64,000 nucleotides of DNA from NCBI RefSeq assembly GCF_006439395.2, contig NZ_CP083950.1:4126001-4190000 (forward strand). The letters run 5' to 3'. Of this stretch, positions 34,751 to 43,351 are shown piece after piece; the stretch's first letter is position 1, and each line of letters opens with the position of its first letter. The stretch is from Mesorhizobium sp. B4-1-4. GTDB taxonomy: Bacteria > Pseudomonadota > Alphaproteobacteria > Rhizobiales > Rhizobiaceae. The notes below the pieces were generated by a model. It did no database searches. It saw only the letters and a program-made list of their open reading frames with translations, and was not told where the DNA came from. The translations under genes were made by a program, and so were the position numbers.

Positions 34751-35806
34751 CTAAATGCCCATCATTGCGCGCAGCAGCTTCTTGTCGGTGGTGCCGCCGG
34801 CGAAATCGTCGAACGCCCTCTCCGTCACCCGGATGATGTGATGCTGGATGAAGGGCGCGCCCTCTGCCGCGCCATCCTCCGGATGTTTCAGGCAGCACTC
34901 CCATTCCAGCACTGCCCAGGAATCATAATCGTACTGCGTCAGCTTGGAGAAGATGCCGCCGAAATCCACCTGCCCATCGCCCAGCGAGCGGAAGCGGCCG
35001 GCCCGATTTACCCAACCCTGATAGCCGGAATAGACGCCTTGCCGGCCGGTCGGATTGAACTCGGCGTCCTTGACGTGGAAGGCCTTGATGCGCTCGTGAT
35101 AGATGTCGATGAATTCGAGATAGTCGAGCTGCTGCAACAGGAAGTGCGACGGATCGTAGTTGATGTTGCAACGCTTATGGCCGCCGACCGCATCGAGGAA
35201 CATTTCGAAGGTGGCGCCGTCGAACACGTCCTCGCCGGGATGGATTTCGTAGCCGACATCGACGCCATTGTCCTCATAGACATCGAGGATCGGCTTCCAA
35301 CGCTTGCCGAGTTCGGCGAAGGCCTCCTCGATCAGGCCGGCCGGCCGCTGCGGCCAAGGGTAGAGGTAAGGGAAGGCCAATGCGCCGGAGAAGGTCACAG
35401 AGGCATCGAGGCCGAGGTTGCGCGACGCCTTGGCGCCGAAGGTCATCTGCTCGACCGCCCATTTCTGTCGCGCTTGGGGATTGCTGTGCACCGAAGCCGG
35501 CGCAAAGCCGTCGAACTGCGTGTCGTAGGCCGGATGCACCGCCACCAATTGACCCTGCAGATGCGTCGACAATTCGGTGATCTCCACGCCGGCATCGGCA
35601 CAGATGCCCTTCACCTCGTCGCAATACGCCTTGGAGGACGCCGCCTTCTCAAGGTCGAACAGGCGTCGGTCCCAGGTCGGGATCTGCACGCCCTTGTAGC
35701 CGAGACCGGCAGCCCATTTGGTGATCGAGGCCAGCGAATTGAATGGCGCGGCATCGCCCGCGAACTGCGCCAGAAACAGCCCGGGACCCTTCATTGTCGT
35801 CGGCAT
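34751..35806 (-). CDS. TIM-barrel sugar isomerase/epimerase (long form)
   Basis: Protein of 351 residues. Two in-frame ATGs at 35812 and 35806 follow AGGGGAGG; the second has proper spacing and is chosen. The AP-endonuclease-2 fold is indicated by ITKWAAGLGYKGVQIPTWD at the start. Metal ligands are seen as Glu in VGYEIHPGED, Asp/His in NINYDPSHFLLQ, His in AFHVKDAEF and Glu in AVLEWECC. It is longer than ketose 3-epimerases (about 290). First gene of the minus-strand set, with a TGGTATTACCA operator about 100 bases upstream. Reaction unknown. Confidence 0.85.
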   Translation of the reverse strand: MPTTMKGPGLFLAQFAGDAAPFNSLASITKWAAGLGYKGVQIPTWDRRLFDLEKAASSKAYCDEVKGICADAGVEITELSTHLQGQLVAVHPAYDTQFDGFAPASVHSNPQARQKWAVEQMTFGAKASRNLGLDASVTFSGALAFPYLYPWPQRPAGLIEEAFAELGKRWKPILDVYEDNGVDVGYEIHPGEDVFDGATFEMFLDAVGGHKRCNINYDPSHFLLQQLDYLEFIDIYHERIKAFHVKDAEFNPTGRQGVYSGYQGWVNRAGRFRSLGDGQVDFGGIFSKLTQYDYDSWAVLEWECCLKHPEDGAAEGAPFIQHHIIRVTERAFDDFAGGTTDKKLLRAMMGI

Positions 35807-35907
35807 AGGCATCCTCCCCTTCTTTGTCGACCAAGCATAGCGCTGATTGAAAACAGGGCCAGCCACTTTGGTCTTTCGCATCGTGCGCTTTGCAGGCATT
35901 GCCATTC

Positions 35908-35937
35908 TGGTATTACCAAATAGGGGAATTTGGTCAA
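35908..35937 (-). promoter_or_regulatory. FCD/GntR-type operator and promoter (site A)
   Basis: TGGTATTACCA (35908-35918) is a perfect palindrome of the GGTA-N-TACC class bound by FadR/FCD regulators. Read on the minus strand, TTGACC (35937-35932), 16 bases and TAATAC (35915-35910) form a promoter facing the gene at 35806, with the operator covering the -10 box. Nearly the same arrangement recurs at 50188-50216. The rest of the divergent gap 35807-36203 shows nothing else clear. Confidence 0.65.
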
Positions 35938-36203
35938 GCCTCACAATGGTTCGGCCAAGCCCTCCGCACATCCGGGATATCGGCACATATTGCAATATAA
36001 TCAAGGGAATAATTCGCATGCCGCGTTACGCCGCCACGCTTCTTGCCGTTCAGGAGAATTTGCTGTAGACCTCGCCTCAGGCCCAATTGGTCGAACCAGT
36101 TTGCGGGGAAGGGCTGGGGAGGCCTTGGGGAGGAACGCTTGCGTCGTCTTTCGGCGATGCATGTCGCAGGCAAACCATACGGACCAATTTGGAAGGACAG
36201 ACC

Positions 36204-37091
36204 ATGCATCTTTCGACGCACAACTGGATGCGCGCGGAACCCCTGGAGACCACGCTCAAGCGCATCAAGAAATTCGGCTATGAGTCGATCGAGATTTCCG
36301 GCGAGCCCGAGCAATACAAAACCAAGGAGACGCGGGCGCTCTTGAGAGAGCATGGCATCCGCTGCTGGGGTGCGGTGACCTTGATGCTGGGCGAGCGCAA
36401 CCTTGCCGCCAGGGACCAGGGCCAGCGCGAGCGCTCCGTACAGTACGTCAAGGACGTGCTGACCATGGTCAGCGAACTCGATGGCGAGATCATCACCCTG
36501 GTTCCGGCCACGGTCGGCAAGGTGGTTCCTGACGGCACCGAGGAAGAGGAATGGAAGTGGGTGGTCGACGCAACCCGCGAATGCTTCAGCCACGCCAAGA
36601 AGGTCGGCGTCAAGATCGCCGTCGAGCCGCTCAACCGCTTCGAGACTTATCTGTTCAATCGCGGCGCCCAGGCGCTGGCACTGGCCGACGCGGTCAGTCC
36701 GGAATGCGGCGTCTGCCTCGACGCCTACCATATCCACATGGAGGAATTTAACGTCCATGACGCCATCCGGCAGGTCGGAAAGCGGCTGTTCGACTTCCAT
36801 GTCGCCGACAACAACCGCTTCGCCGCAGGCCTCGGCCAGATCGACTGGCCAAGGATCGTCGCCACTTTGAAGGAAGTCGGCTACGACGGCGCGCTGACCA
36901 ATGAGTTCGTCGCTCCGGTCGACCGCACGCCGGCGGCACCCTATCCCGACATGGTCGAGCGCCACCCGGTCGATATCTCGCCCGAGCAGTTGAAGTTCAT
37001 CCAGGACCATGGCTCCAGCGTGCTCACCGAGAAATTCTACACCGACCAGATGCGCATTACCGCCGAAACGCTGCTGCCGCTGATCAAGTAG
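36204..37091 (+). CDS. TIM-barrel sugar isomerase/epimerase (ketose 3-epimerase-like)
   Basis: Protein of 295 residues from the ATG at 36204 after GGAAGG; the frame extends 39 codons upstream without support. Metal/catalytic residues are Glu in IAVEPLNRFETYL, Asp/His in GVCLDAYHIHMEE, His in FDFHVADNNRF and Glu in ALTNEFVAPVD. This matches the D-tagatose/D-psicose 3-epimerase pattern. It is divergent from the long TIM barrel gene and upstream of an enolase-superfamily enzyme, so the two may act in sequence on a sugar acid or ketose. Third such protein in 5 kb. Confidence 0.87.
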   Translation: MHLSTHNWMRAEPLETTLKRIKKFGYESIEISGEPEQYKTKETRALLREHGIRCWGAVTLMLGERNLAARDQGQRERSVQYVKDVLTMVSELDGEIITLVPATVGKVVPDGTEEEEWKWVVDATRECFSHAKKVGVKIAVEPLNRFETYLFNRGAQALALADAVSPECGVCLDAYHIHMEEFNVHDAIRQVGKRLFDFHVADNNRFAAGLGQIDWPRIVATLKEVGYDGALTNEFVAPVDRTPAAPYPDMVERHPVDISPEQLKFIQDHGSSVLTEKFYTDQMRITAETLLPLIK

Positions 37092-37151
37092 TCGACTGTC
37101 TCTGGGAAATTTGCCCTTCCGCCTCGACCGGCGGCAGGGCTGGGGAAAAAC

Positions 37152-38321
37152 ATGCGCATCAAGACTGTCCAGGCCTGGTGGGTCCGCATCCCGATCGAAG
37201 CCGCGCGGCAGCACCGCAGCGACTTCGGCCAGGTGACGACCTTTGATGCCGCCATCTTACGCATCGGGACCGATGACGGGCTGGTCGGCTGGGGCGAAGG
37301 CAAGAACGCCGCCGGCAGCGCCGGCAGCTACAGCGCCCTCGTCCATATGCTGAACCATGAGGTCGGGCCGCAATTGATCGGCCGAGATCCAGCCGATATC
37401 GGCGTCATCTGGGAGATGCTCTACAACGGCGTGCGCCACGACGGTGCGGCCCGCGCCGGCCACGCCATGCCGCAGTTGGCGCGGCGCGGCATGAGCATTG
37501 CCGCCATCAGCGCCGTCGACATCGCGCTCTGGGACATACTGGGCAAATCGCTCGGCCAACCGGTCTGGCGGTTGCTCGGCGGACGCAAGGTCGATCGCAT
37601 GCAGGCCTATGCCTCCGGCGGCTGGGCGTCCGCCGATGCCATCGGCGAACAGCTGAAATCCTACATCGCCCAGGGCGGCTTCAAGGCGCTGAAGATGCGC
37701 GTCGGCGCCATGGATCGCGCCGCACACATTTCCGCGGCCCGCGTGCGCGCCGCCCGCCAGGCGATCGGCCCCGATGTCGAGTTGATGGTCGATGCCCATG
37801 GCACCTATACGGTGGCGGAGGCCAAGCGCTTCATCCATCTCGTCAACGACCTTGATCTCGCCTGGTTCGAGGAGCCTGTCATCGCCGACGACAAGCCGGG
37901 CATGGCGGAAGTGCGTGCCTCCGGCGCCGTTCCGATCGCCACCGGCGAGAGCGAGGCGACGCGCTATGCCTTCCGCGATCTCGCAATGCTCAAGGCCGCC
38001 GACATCTTCCAGCCTGATCCCGCCTTCTGCGGCGGCATCAGCGAGGCGATGAAGATCGGCACCATCGCCAGCGCCTTCAACCTGCGCTTTGCACCGCATC
38101 TATGGGCCGGCGCGCCCTGCTTCTTCGCCGGGCTGCATGTCTGCGCCGCATCGCCATCAAGTTTCACCGTCGAATATTCGCTCGGTGCCAACCCGATGAT
38201 CCACGACCTGATCGAAGAGACTGTCGAAGCAAGGGACGGTATGATAGCGATCCCCGAAAAGCCCGGATTGGGGTTCACCATTTCGGAGCGGTTCCTGGAG
38301 GCGCACGCGCAACGCAATTGA
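37152..38321 (+). CDS. Mandelate racemase/muconate lactonizing enzyme-type sugar-acid dehydratase (enolase superfamily)
   Basis: Protein of 389 residues with an N-terminal capping domain and a barrel with the catalytic residues. KALKMRVG supplies the Lys-x-Arg base region. Asp in LMVDAHGTYT, Glu in AWFEEPVI and Glu in ATGESEA bind Mg2+, and an Asp-His dyad follows (IFQPDPAF, FAPHLWAG). The dyad plus Lys arrangement is typical of the acid-sugar dehydratases (galactonate, mannonate, fuconate and others). The next genes are an FCD regulator (2 bases apart) and a hydroxyacid dehydrogenase. Substrate cannot be fixed from sequence. Confidence 0.88.
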   Translation: MRIKTVQAWWVRIPIEAARQHRSDFGQVTTFDAAILRIGTDDGLVGWGEGKNAAGSAGSYSALVHMLNHEVGPQLIGRDPADIGVIWEMLYNGVRHDGAARAGHAMPQLARRGMSIAAISAVDIALWDILGKSLGQPVWRLLGGRKVDRMQAYASGGWASADAIGEQLKSYIAQGGFKALKMRVGAMDRAAHISAARVRAARQAIGPDVELMVDAHGTYTVAEAKRFIHLVNDLDLAWFEEPVIADDKPGMAEVRASGAVPIATGESEATRYAFRDLAMLKAADIFQPDPAFCGGISEAMKIGTIASAFNLRFAPHLWAGAPCFFAGLHVCAASPSSFTVEYSLGANPMIHDLIEETVEARDGMIAIPEKPGLGFTISERFLEAHAQRN

Positions 38322-38323
38322 CG

Positions 38324-39043
38324 ATGAAAGAAAAGAACCTTCTCGCGGAACTCGCCGCCTATCTGTTCTCCCACTCCGACAAGGAGACGGGCCGTACGCC
38401 GTCGGAACGCGAACTGGCGGAGCATTTCGCCGTCAGCCGCGGCCAGATCCGCGAGGCGCTGGCTATCCTCGAAGCCATGCGCATCGTCGAGCGCCGGGCC
38501 AAATCAGGCATCTATATCGACACCAAGCAGGCAAGCGTCGAGGCGCTGGCGCTGTTCGCGCGCGCCGGCCTGCCGCTTGATCCGTTGCAGATCTATGAGA
38601 CCGTCGAATTGCGCAAGATCCATGAGATCAAGGCCGCCGAGCTTGCCTGCTCGCGCGCCACCGAAGAGAATTTCGAACGGCTGCGCGAAATCCTCAAGGC
38701 CTCCGAGGAGCGCATCGTCGCCGGCGAAGGCCTCGCCAAGGAGGACCGCGAGTTTCACCTCGAGATCGTGCGTGCCACCAAGAACGGCGTCTTCCACAAC
38801 ATCTGCAGCGTCTACTATCTGATGGGCGAGCAGCGCCTGCCGATCTACTTCAACGATCCCGAACGCAGCGTGCGTTCGCATGCCGAACACGTGCAGATCT
38901 ACGAGGCGCTGCTGCGCCGCGACGGCAATCTCGCCCAGGCGCTGATGAGCGCCCATCTGCAGGGCGCGGAAAGCTACTGGAAAGGCCTGATCGAGGGCGG
39001 CAAGGCGGTTGCGCCAGCGAGCCCGGCGTTCGAAAAGGCCTGA
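38324..39043 (+). CDS. FCD-family GntR transcriptional regulator
   Basis: Protein of 239 residues from the ATG at 38324, two bases after the preceding stop; the open frame to 38102 is a shadow extension. The winged helix is TPSERELAEHFAVSRGQIREALAILEAMR. The C-terminal FCD domain has the usual Asp/His metal residues (EDREFHLEIVRATKNGVFHN, RSHAEHVQIYEAL). FCD regulators sense organic or sugar acids and bind TnGTnnnACnA palindromes. The TGGTN3ACCA sites at 35908, 50188 and 55234 are candidate targets. Confidence 0.9.
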   Translation: MKEKNLLAELAAYLFSHSDKETGRTPSERELAEHFAVSRGQIREALAILEAMRIVERRAKSGIYIDTKQASVEALALFARAGLPLDPLQIYETVELRKIHEIKAAELACSRATEENFERLREILKASEERIVAGEGLAKEDREFHLEIVRATKNGVFHNICSVYYLMGEQRLPIYFNDPERSVRSHAEHVQIYEALLRRDGNLAQALMSAHLQGAESYWKGLIEGGKAVAPASPAFEKA

Positions 39044-39045
39044 CC

Positions 39046-40038
39046 GTGGCCGAGACCGTGCCGAAGATCCTGTCGACGCATCCGCTGCATCCGCGCGCTT
39101 CAGCCAGGCTCGCCGGCGCCGGTCAGATCGTCATCGCTTCGGCGCTCGATGCCGGCACCCTCACCAAGGAGGCCAGGGACGCCGACATCGTCATCGTCCG
39201 CGCACCGCTGCCGCCGGCGTTGTTCGAGGGTGCCTGGAAGCTGCGAGCGGCGATCCGCCATGGCGCCGGGCTCGACATGATCCCGATGGAGGCGGCGACC
39301 GGCGCCGGCGTGCTGGTGGCCAATGTGCCGGCGGTCAATGCGCGCTCGGTGGCCGAGCATGTCATGTTCGCGGCCCTTGCGCTGCTGCGGCAATTCCGCA
39401 GGGTCGACCGCGACCTGCGCGCCAAAGGCTGGCTCGTCGGACGCGAGCATGCCAACGCCAATATCGAGCTTGCCGGCAAGACCATCGGCATCGTCGGCCT
39501 TGGCGCGGTCGGGCAGGCCGTCGGCCATATCGCCGCGCACGGCTTCGACCTGAAGGTGGTGGCAACGACACGCAGCATGCAGCCGGCGCCGGAGAAGGTC
39601 GGCTTCCTGTCGATCGACGCGCTGGTCGAGCAGAGCGACATCATCGTGCTCTGCTGTCCGCTGACGCCGGAGACGCGCGGCCTGATCAGCCGCGAGCGCA
39701 TCGCGCGCATGAAACCCAACGTGCTCTTGATCAACGTGTCGCGCGGGCCGGTCGTCGACGACGATGCGCTGATCGAAGCCTTGCGGGGACGCCGCATCGG
39801 CGGCGCCGCGCTCGACGTGTTTTCGACGCAGACGCTGCCGCCAGATCATCCCTATTTCGGCTTCGACAACGTCATCATCACCCCGCACATGGCAGGGATC
39901 ACCGAGGAATCGATGATGCGCATGGGGATTGGCGCGGCGGGCGAGGCCTTGCTGGTGCTGGCGGGCAAACTGCCGGTCAATCTGCGCAATCCGGAAGTGG
40001 TCGATCACTACCGGCGACGGTTTCCGCTCGACATATAG
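39046..40038 (+). CDS. D-isomer-specific 2-hydroxyacid dehydrogenase
   Basis: NAD(P)-dependent oxidoreductase of 330 residues. The Rossmann motif GLGAVGQAVGHIAA is near residue 150, the catalytic Arg is in VSRGPVVDDDAL, Glu is in the DVFSTQTLPPDHP region and His is in ITPHMAG. Members reduce glyoxylate, hydroxypyruvate or 2-keto sugar acids in the cytoplasm. The start is GTG at 39046, 2 bases after the regulator stop, so it is the fourth gene of the plus-strand operon. It may reduce a keto-acid product of the dehydratase at 37152. Confidence 0.88.
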   Translation: MAETVPKILSTHPLHPRASARLAGAGQIVIASALDAGTLTKEARDADIVIVRAPLPPALFEGAWKLRAAIRHGAGLDMIPMEAATGAGVLVANVPAVNARSVAEHVMFAALALLRQFRRVDRDLRAKGWLVGREHANANIELAGKTIGIVGLGAVGQAVGHIAAHGFDLKVVATTRSMQPAPEKVGFLSIDALVEQSDIIVLCCPLTPETRGLISRERIARMKPNVLLINVSRGPVVDDDALIEALRGRRIGGAALDVFSTQTLPPDHPYFGFDNVIITPHMAGITEESMMRMGIGAAGEALLVLAGKLPVNLRNPEVVDHYRRRFPLDI

Positions 40039-40062
40039 CGCATTGCGGTTTCGCCCTGCCGA

Positions 40063-41358
40063 TCAGCCGCCCAGCAGCCTCTCCACTTCAGCGGCAATCC
40101 GCAGCAGATGCCGATCATGGCCGTTGCGCGCCACCAGCATCAGCCCGGCCGGCAGCGTCATGTCAGGCATCGGCAGCGAGATCGCGCAGAGGTCGAACTG
40201 GTTGGTGATCTGTGTGTTGCGCAGCAGCAGGTCTTCGACATGGTCGCGCAGTTCGGGGTCTTCTGTCATGGAAACAATGGTCGGCGCCGTCACCGGCGTG
40301 GTTGGCAGAACCAGCACATCGACCGATGCCAGCCGCTCGTCCATGGCGGCGACGAGCGCGCCACGGCGTCGCAGTGCCCTGATATAGACCGGCGCCGGCA
40401 GCATCGCCGCCTGCGACAGGGGGCCGCTGACATGGGGATCGACCGGCACCGATGCACCCGTCGCCAGCCAGTCGGCATGGATCTCGGCTCCTTCCATGGC
40501 CGCGATCGAGCCGCGCTTGGTGGCTGCGCGCAAATCCGCGATCATATCGTCGATTGACAGATCCGCAATGCGCGCGCCAGCCTGTTCGATCTTGCCAAGA
40601 CAACGCTCGAAGGCCGCGGCAATCTCGCCGTCCGTATCTCCGAAAAGAACGCCGCGCGGGATGCCAACGCGAAGCCCGGCGAGTGCAATGCCCGCCAGTT
40701 CGCTCGGCATCCCGCCGGCCATCACCGCATCGGTAGCGGCACAGTGCGCGACCGTTCGGGCAAGCGGCCCGATCGAGTCCAGAGTGCTCGACAGCGGAAA
40801 GGCACCGGCAAGCGGCACGCGCCGCGCCGTCGGCTTGAAGCCGAAGACGCCGTTGAGCGACGCCGGAATGCGGATCGACCCGCCGGTATCGGATCCGATC
40901 GATATGTCGCTCGTCCCCTCGCCGACGGAAACGCCGGCTCCGGACGACGAACCGCCGGGGATGCGGCTGGCATCGACGGCATTGCCTGGCGTGCCGTAAT
41001 GCATGTTGTCGCCGATCGCGGTGAAGGCGAATTCGGTCATGTTGGTCTTGCCAATGATCACCGCGCCAGCCTGCCTTAACCGGCTAACGATGGCGGCATC
41101 GCGCAGCGGGGGCGCGGCGGTCTTGCGCATCAGCGAGCCGACCGTGGTCGGCTCACCGGCCACATCGAACAGATCCTTGATCGAGACGATCGTGCCATCG
41201 AGCGGTCCAAGCGTCACGCCGGCTCGGCTGCGGGCGTCGCTGGCGTCGGCCGCCGCGCGCGCCGGCTCCGTGTAAATCCTCGTGAAAACGCGTTCGTCGC
41301 CGGCGCGGGCGGCAAGGCGCGCGAGAATAATTTCGAGATGATCGCGGACGGATTGCAT
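40063..41358 (-). CDS. Amidase signature family hydrolase
   Basis: Protein of 431 residues. The Ser-cisSer-Lys triad is visible: Lys61 in GTIVSIKDLFD, the cis-Ser in PGGSSSGAG near residue 138, and Ser161 in GSDTGGSIRIPA. The family hydrolyses amides such as aryl or aliphatic amides, allophanate or amino acid amides, or acts in Glu-tRNAGln amidation. It is not GatA by context, because gatB/gatC are absent, and is likely a catabolic amidase. It converges on the hydroxyacid dehydrogenase gene. Substrate unknown. Confidence 0.9.
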   Translation of the reverse strand: MQSVRDHLEIILARLAARAGDERVFTRIYTEPARAAADASDARSRAGVTLGPLDGTIVSIKDLFDVAGEPTTVGSLMRKTAAPPLRDAAIVSRLRQAGAVIIGKTNMTEFAFTAIGDNMHYGTPGNAVDASRIPGGSSSGAGVSVGEGTSDISIGSDTGGSIRIPASLNGVFGFKPTARRVPLAGAFPLSSTLDSIGPLARTVAHCAATDAVMAGGMPSELAGIALAGLRVGIPRGVLFGDTDGEIAAAFERCLGKIEQAGARIADLSIDDMIADLRAATKRGSIAAMEGAEIHADWLATGASVPVDPHVSGPLSQAAMLPAPVYIRALRRRGALVAAMDERLASVDVLVLPTTPVTAPTIVSMTEDPELRDHVEDLLLRNTQITNQFDLCAISLPMPDMTLPAGLMLVARNGHDRHLLRIAAEVERLLGG

Positions 41359-41478
41359 TGTCGGTGTCGGACTCCGGACTGCCTGAACGTCTTAAGATGA
41401 GAAGCCAGTTGCATGGCTTGCCGAGACTTAACCCGGCGAAGGCGGTTTTGCACCCCTGTCGGATGCGAGGAAGAAACG

Positions 41479-41827
41479 ATGCTCTACAGAGGCAGCTGTC
41501 ACTGCGGCAAGGTCGCCTTCGAATTCAAGGCGAAGCTGACCGGTGTCGTGCGGTGCAATTGTTCAATCTGCTCGCGCAAGGGCGCGCTCCTGTGCGCCGT
41601 CCCGCATGAAAGCCTGACAGTCCTCGCCTGGGGTGATGACCTCAGCACCTATACATTCGGCAATCATGCCATCGCGCACCGTTTCTGCCGCACCTGCGGC
41701 ATCCACCCTTTCGCCGAGGATGTCCACGAAGGGCGGTCAACGCAGCGCCTACATCAACCTCAACTGTGTCGAGGGTATCGACATTTCCGTTCTGTCGATC
41801 TTCGACTTCGACGGTCGGTCGGCCTGA
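41479..41827 (+). pseudogene. GFA/CENP-V-family zinc protein, frameshifted
   Basis: The first frame starts at the ATG at 41479 (MLYRGSCHCGKVAFEFKAKL) and carries the zinc motifs CHCG, CNCSIC and FCRTCGIHPF up to AEDVHEG near 41730. The expected continuation GGQRSAYINLNCVEGIDISV to IFDFDGRSA is in the next frame and stops at 41827. Removing one G from the GGG of GAAGGGCGG restores a normal product of about 115 residues. Family members are small zinc proteins related to glutathione-dependent formaldehyde-activating enzyme. Either a recent pseudogene or a +1 sequencing error. Confidence 0.75.
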
Positions 41828-41954
41828 GCCTCTCGCTCGTTCCGGCGGGAACGATCCGATGCCGCAACCCGCTTTGTTACCGTCACCAGAACGGCATCGG
41901 CCCGAAAACCGTGACGGTTCTCGGGCCGCTGCCAGGAATGGCTGTCGGCGGACG

Positions 41955-43169
41955 CTATTCGGCCTGCTTCGGGCCGCGCAGGAACACCACGACCGCAGCC
42001 AGCAGTGTTGCGATGCCGCAATAGGCGAAGGCACTGGCGACGCCGGCATGGTCGACCAGCAGGCCGCCGAAGACGGCGCCCAGCGCGATCGCCACCTGGA
42101 AGGTCGCCACCATCAGGCCGCCGGCGCTTTCGGCCTGGTCGGGCGCGGCCCGGACCAGCCAGCTTTGCAGCCCGACCGGGACGGCGCCGAAGGCAAAACC
42201 CCAGGCCGCGACAGCGGCAGCGGCGATCGTCGGCGAAGCGCCGAAGATCAGCATCGAAGCGGCCGCCAGGGCAATCAGCAAGGGTGCCAGCGCCACGGCT
42301 GTCTTGAGGCTGCGTTCGGCCAGGATGCCGCCGGCGATATTGCCGAAGAAACCGCCAACGCCATAAGCCAGAAGCACCAGCGAGATCGTCTCGATGTCCA
42401 GCACCGGCACCTTTTCGAGGAAGGGACGGACATAGGTGAAGCCGGCAAAGTGCCCGGACGCGACCAGCAACACGACCAGCAGGGCCACCCTGATCGACGG
42501 CCGCTCCAGCACCTGGAGCAAGGTGCGGAAGCTCGCGACGCCAACCGGCGGCAGCTTCGGAATGGTGGCCAGTTGCACCAGCAGCGCCAACGCACCGACG
42601 ATGGTCGCGATCATGAATGCCGTGCGCCATCCCCACAAATCGCCGACATAGGCGCCGACAGGGGCGGCGGTGACGGTGGCCAGCGAAACGCCGGTCAGGA
42701 CGATCGACATGGCGCGTGGCATCAGCCGCATCGGCACCAGCCGCAGCGCCATCGCCGCCGACATCGCCCAGAAGCCGCCCAATGCGACGCCGAGCACCAC
42801 GCGGGCAAGCAGAAGCATGGGCAGCGACGAGGCGAAGGTGGCCAGAAGGTTGGACAAGATCAAGAACGCCGTCAGCATCCACATCACCAGCCTGCGATCC
42901 ATGCGCCCTGTGACGATGGCCATGGTGGGCGCGGCGATGGCCCCGACGATGGCGGTTGCGGTCACCGCCTGGCCGGCGACACCTTCGCTCACACCGAGAT
43001 CGCGTGCCATCGGCGTCAGCAGGCTGGCGGGCAGGAATTCGGCGGTGACGAGGCCGAAGACGCCAAGCGCGAGCGAAACCACGGCACCCCATGCCGGCTC
43101 GGTTCGTTCATCGGATTCTGCGGGATTGAGAAGTGCGGCGTCGATGACGCCTGTCGCGGGTTCGGCCAT
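41955..43169 (-). CDS. MFS drug/sugar efflux transporter (DHA1 type)
   Basis: Inner-membrane protein of 404 residues from the ATG at 43169 (GGAGA upstream); about 12 hydrophobic spans. The A-loop signature is TGRMDRRLVMWMLTAFLILS, and the 12-TMS DHA1-like pattern LGVALGGFWAMSAAMALRLV is present. It resembles the YdeA/NepI group of sugar or purine-nucleoside exporters. It is divergent from an AraC regulator with 182 bases between, so control by that regulator is likely. Substrate unknown. Confidence 0.88.
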   Translation of the reverse strand: MAEPATGVIDAALLNPAESDERTEPAWGAVVSLALGVFGLVTAEFLPASLLTPMARDLGVSEGVAGQAVTATAIVGAIAAPTMAIVTGRMDRRLVMWMLTAFLILSNLLATFASSLPMLLLARVVLGVALGGFWAMSAAMALRLVPMRLMPRAMSIVLTGVSLATVTAAPVGAYVGDLWGWRTAFMIATIVGALALLVQLATIPKLPPVGVASFRTLLQVLERPSIRVALLVVLLVASGHFAGFTYVRPFLEKVPVLDIETISLVLLAYGVGGFFGNIAGGILAERSLKTAVALAPLLIALAAASMLIFGASPTIAAAAVAAWGFAFGAVPVGLQSWLVRAAPDQAESAGGLMVATFQVAIALGAVFGGLLVDHAGVASAFAYCGIATLLAAVVVFLRGPKQAE

Positions 43170-43351
43170 GGTCAGTCTCCGATCTGTTGGCAGCGCCACA
43201 TAGGGAACGACCGGCTGGGGCTCCACCCGTTACATGCCTTGCCGTCACGGCTTGGCTATGGGCCGGTCGTCGATTTGTTTGCGGCGCAACATCAAGCTAC
43301 ACCGCAACATAAGGAGTGACGGGCTGGAGTTTCCATGCTAGAAACCCCATT

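Noticed and set aside
38102..38323. N-terminal extension of the FCD regulator
   Set aside because: The frame overlaps the end of the dehydratase gene; the ATG at 38324 sits right after its stop codon and begins the conserved winged helix.
40063..41358. Glutamyl-tRNA(Gln) amidotransferase subunit A
   Set aside because: The amidase signature is shared, but no gatB or gatC neighbour is present and the length and context fit a catabolic amidase better.
41766..43319. 517-codon open frame on the plus strand
   Set aside because: Antisense to the MFS transporter; Gln/His/Arg-rich and without any domain.
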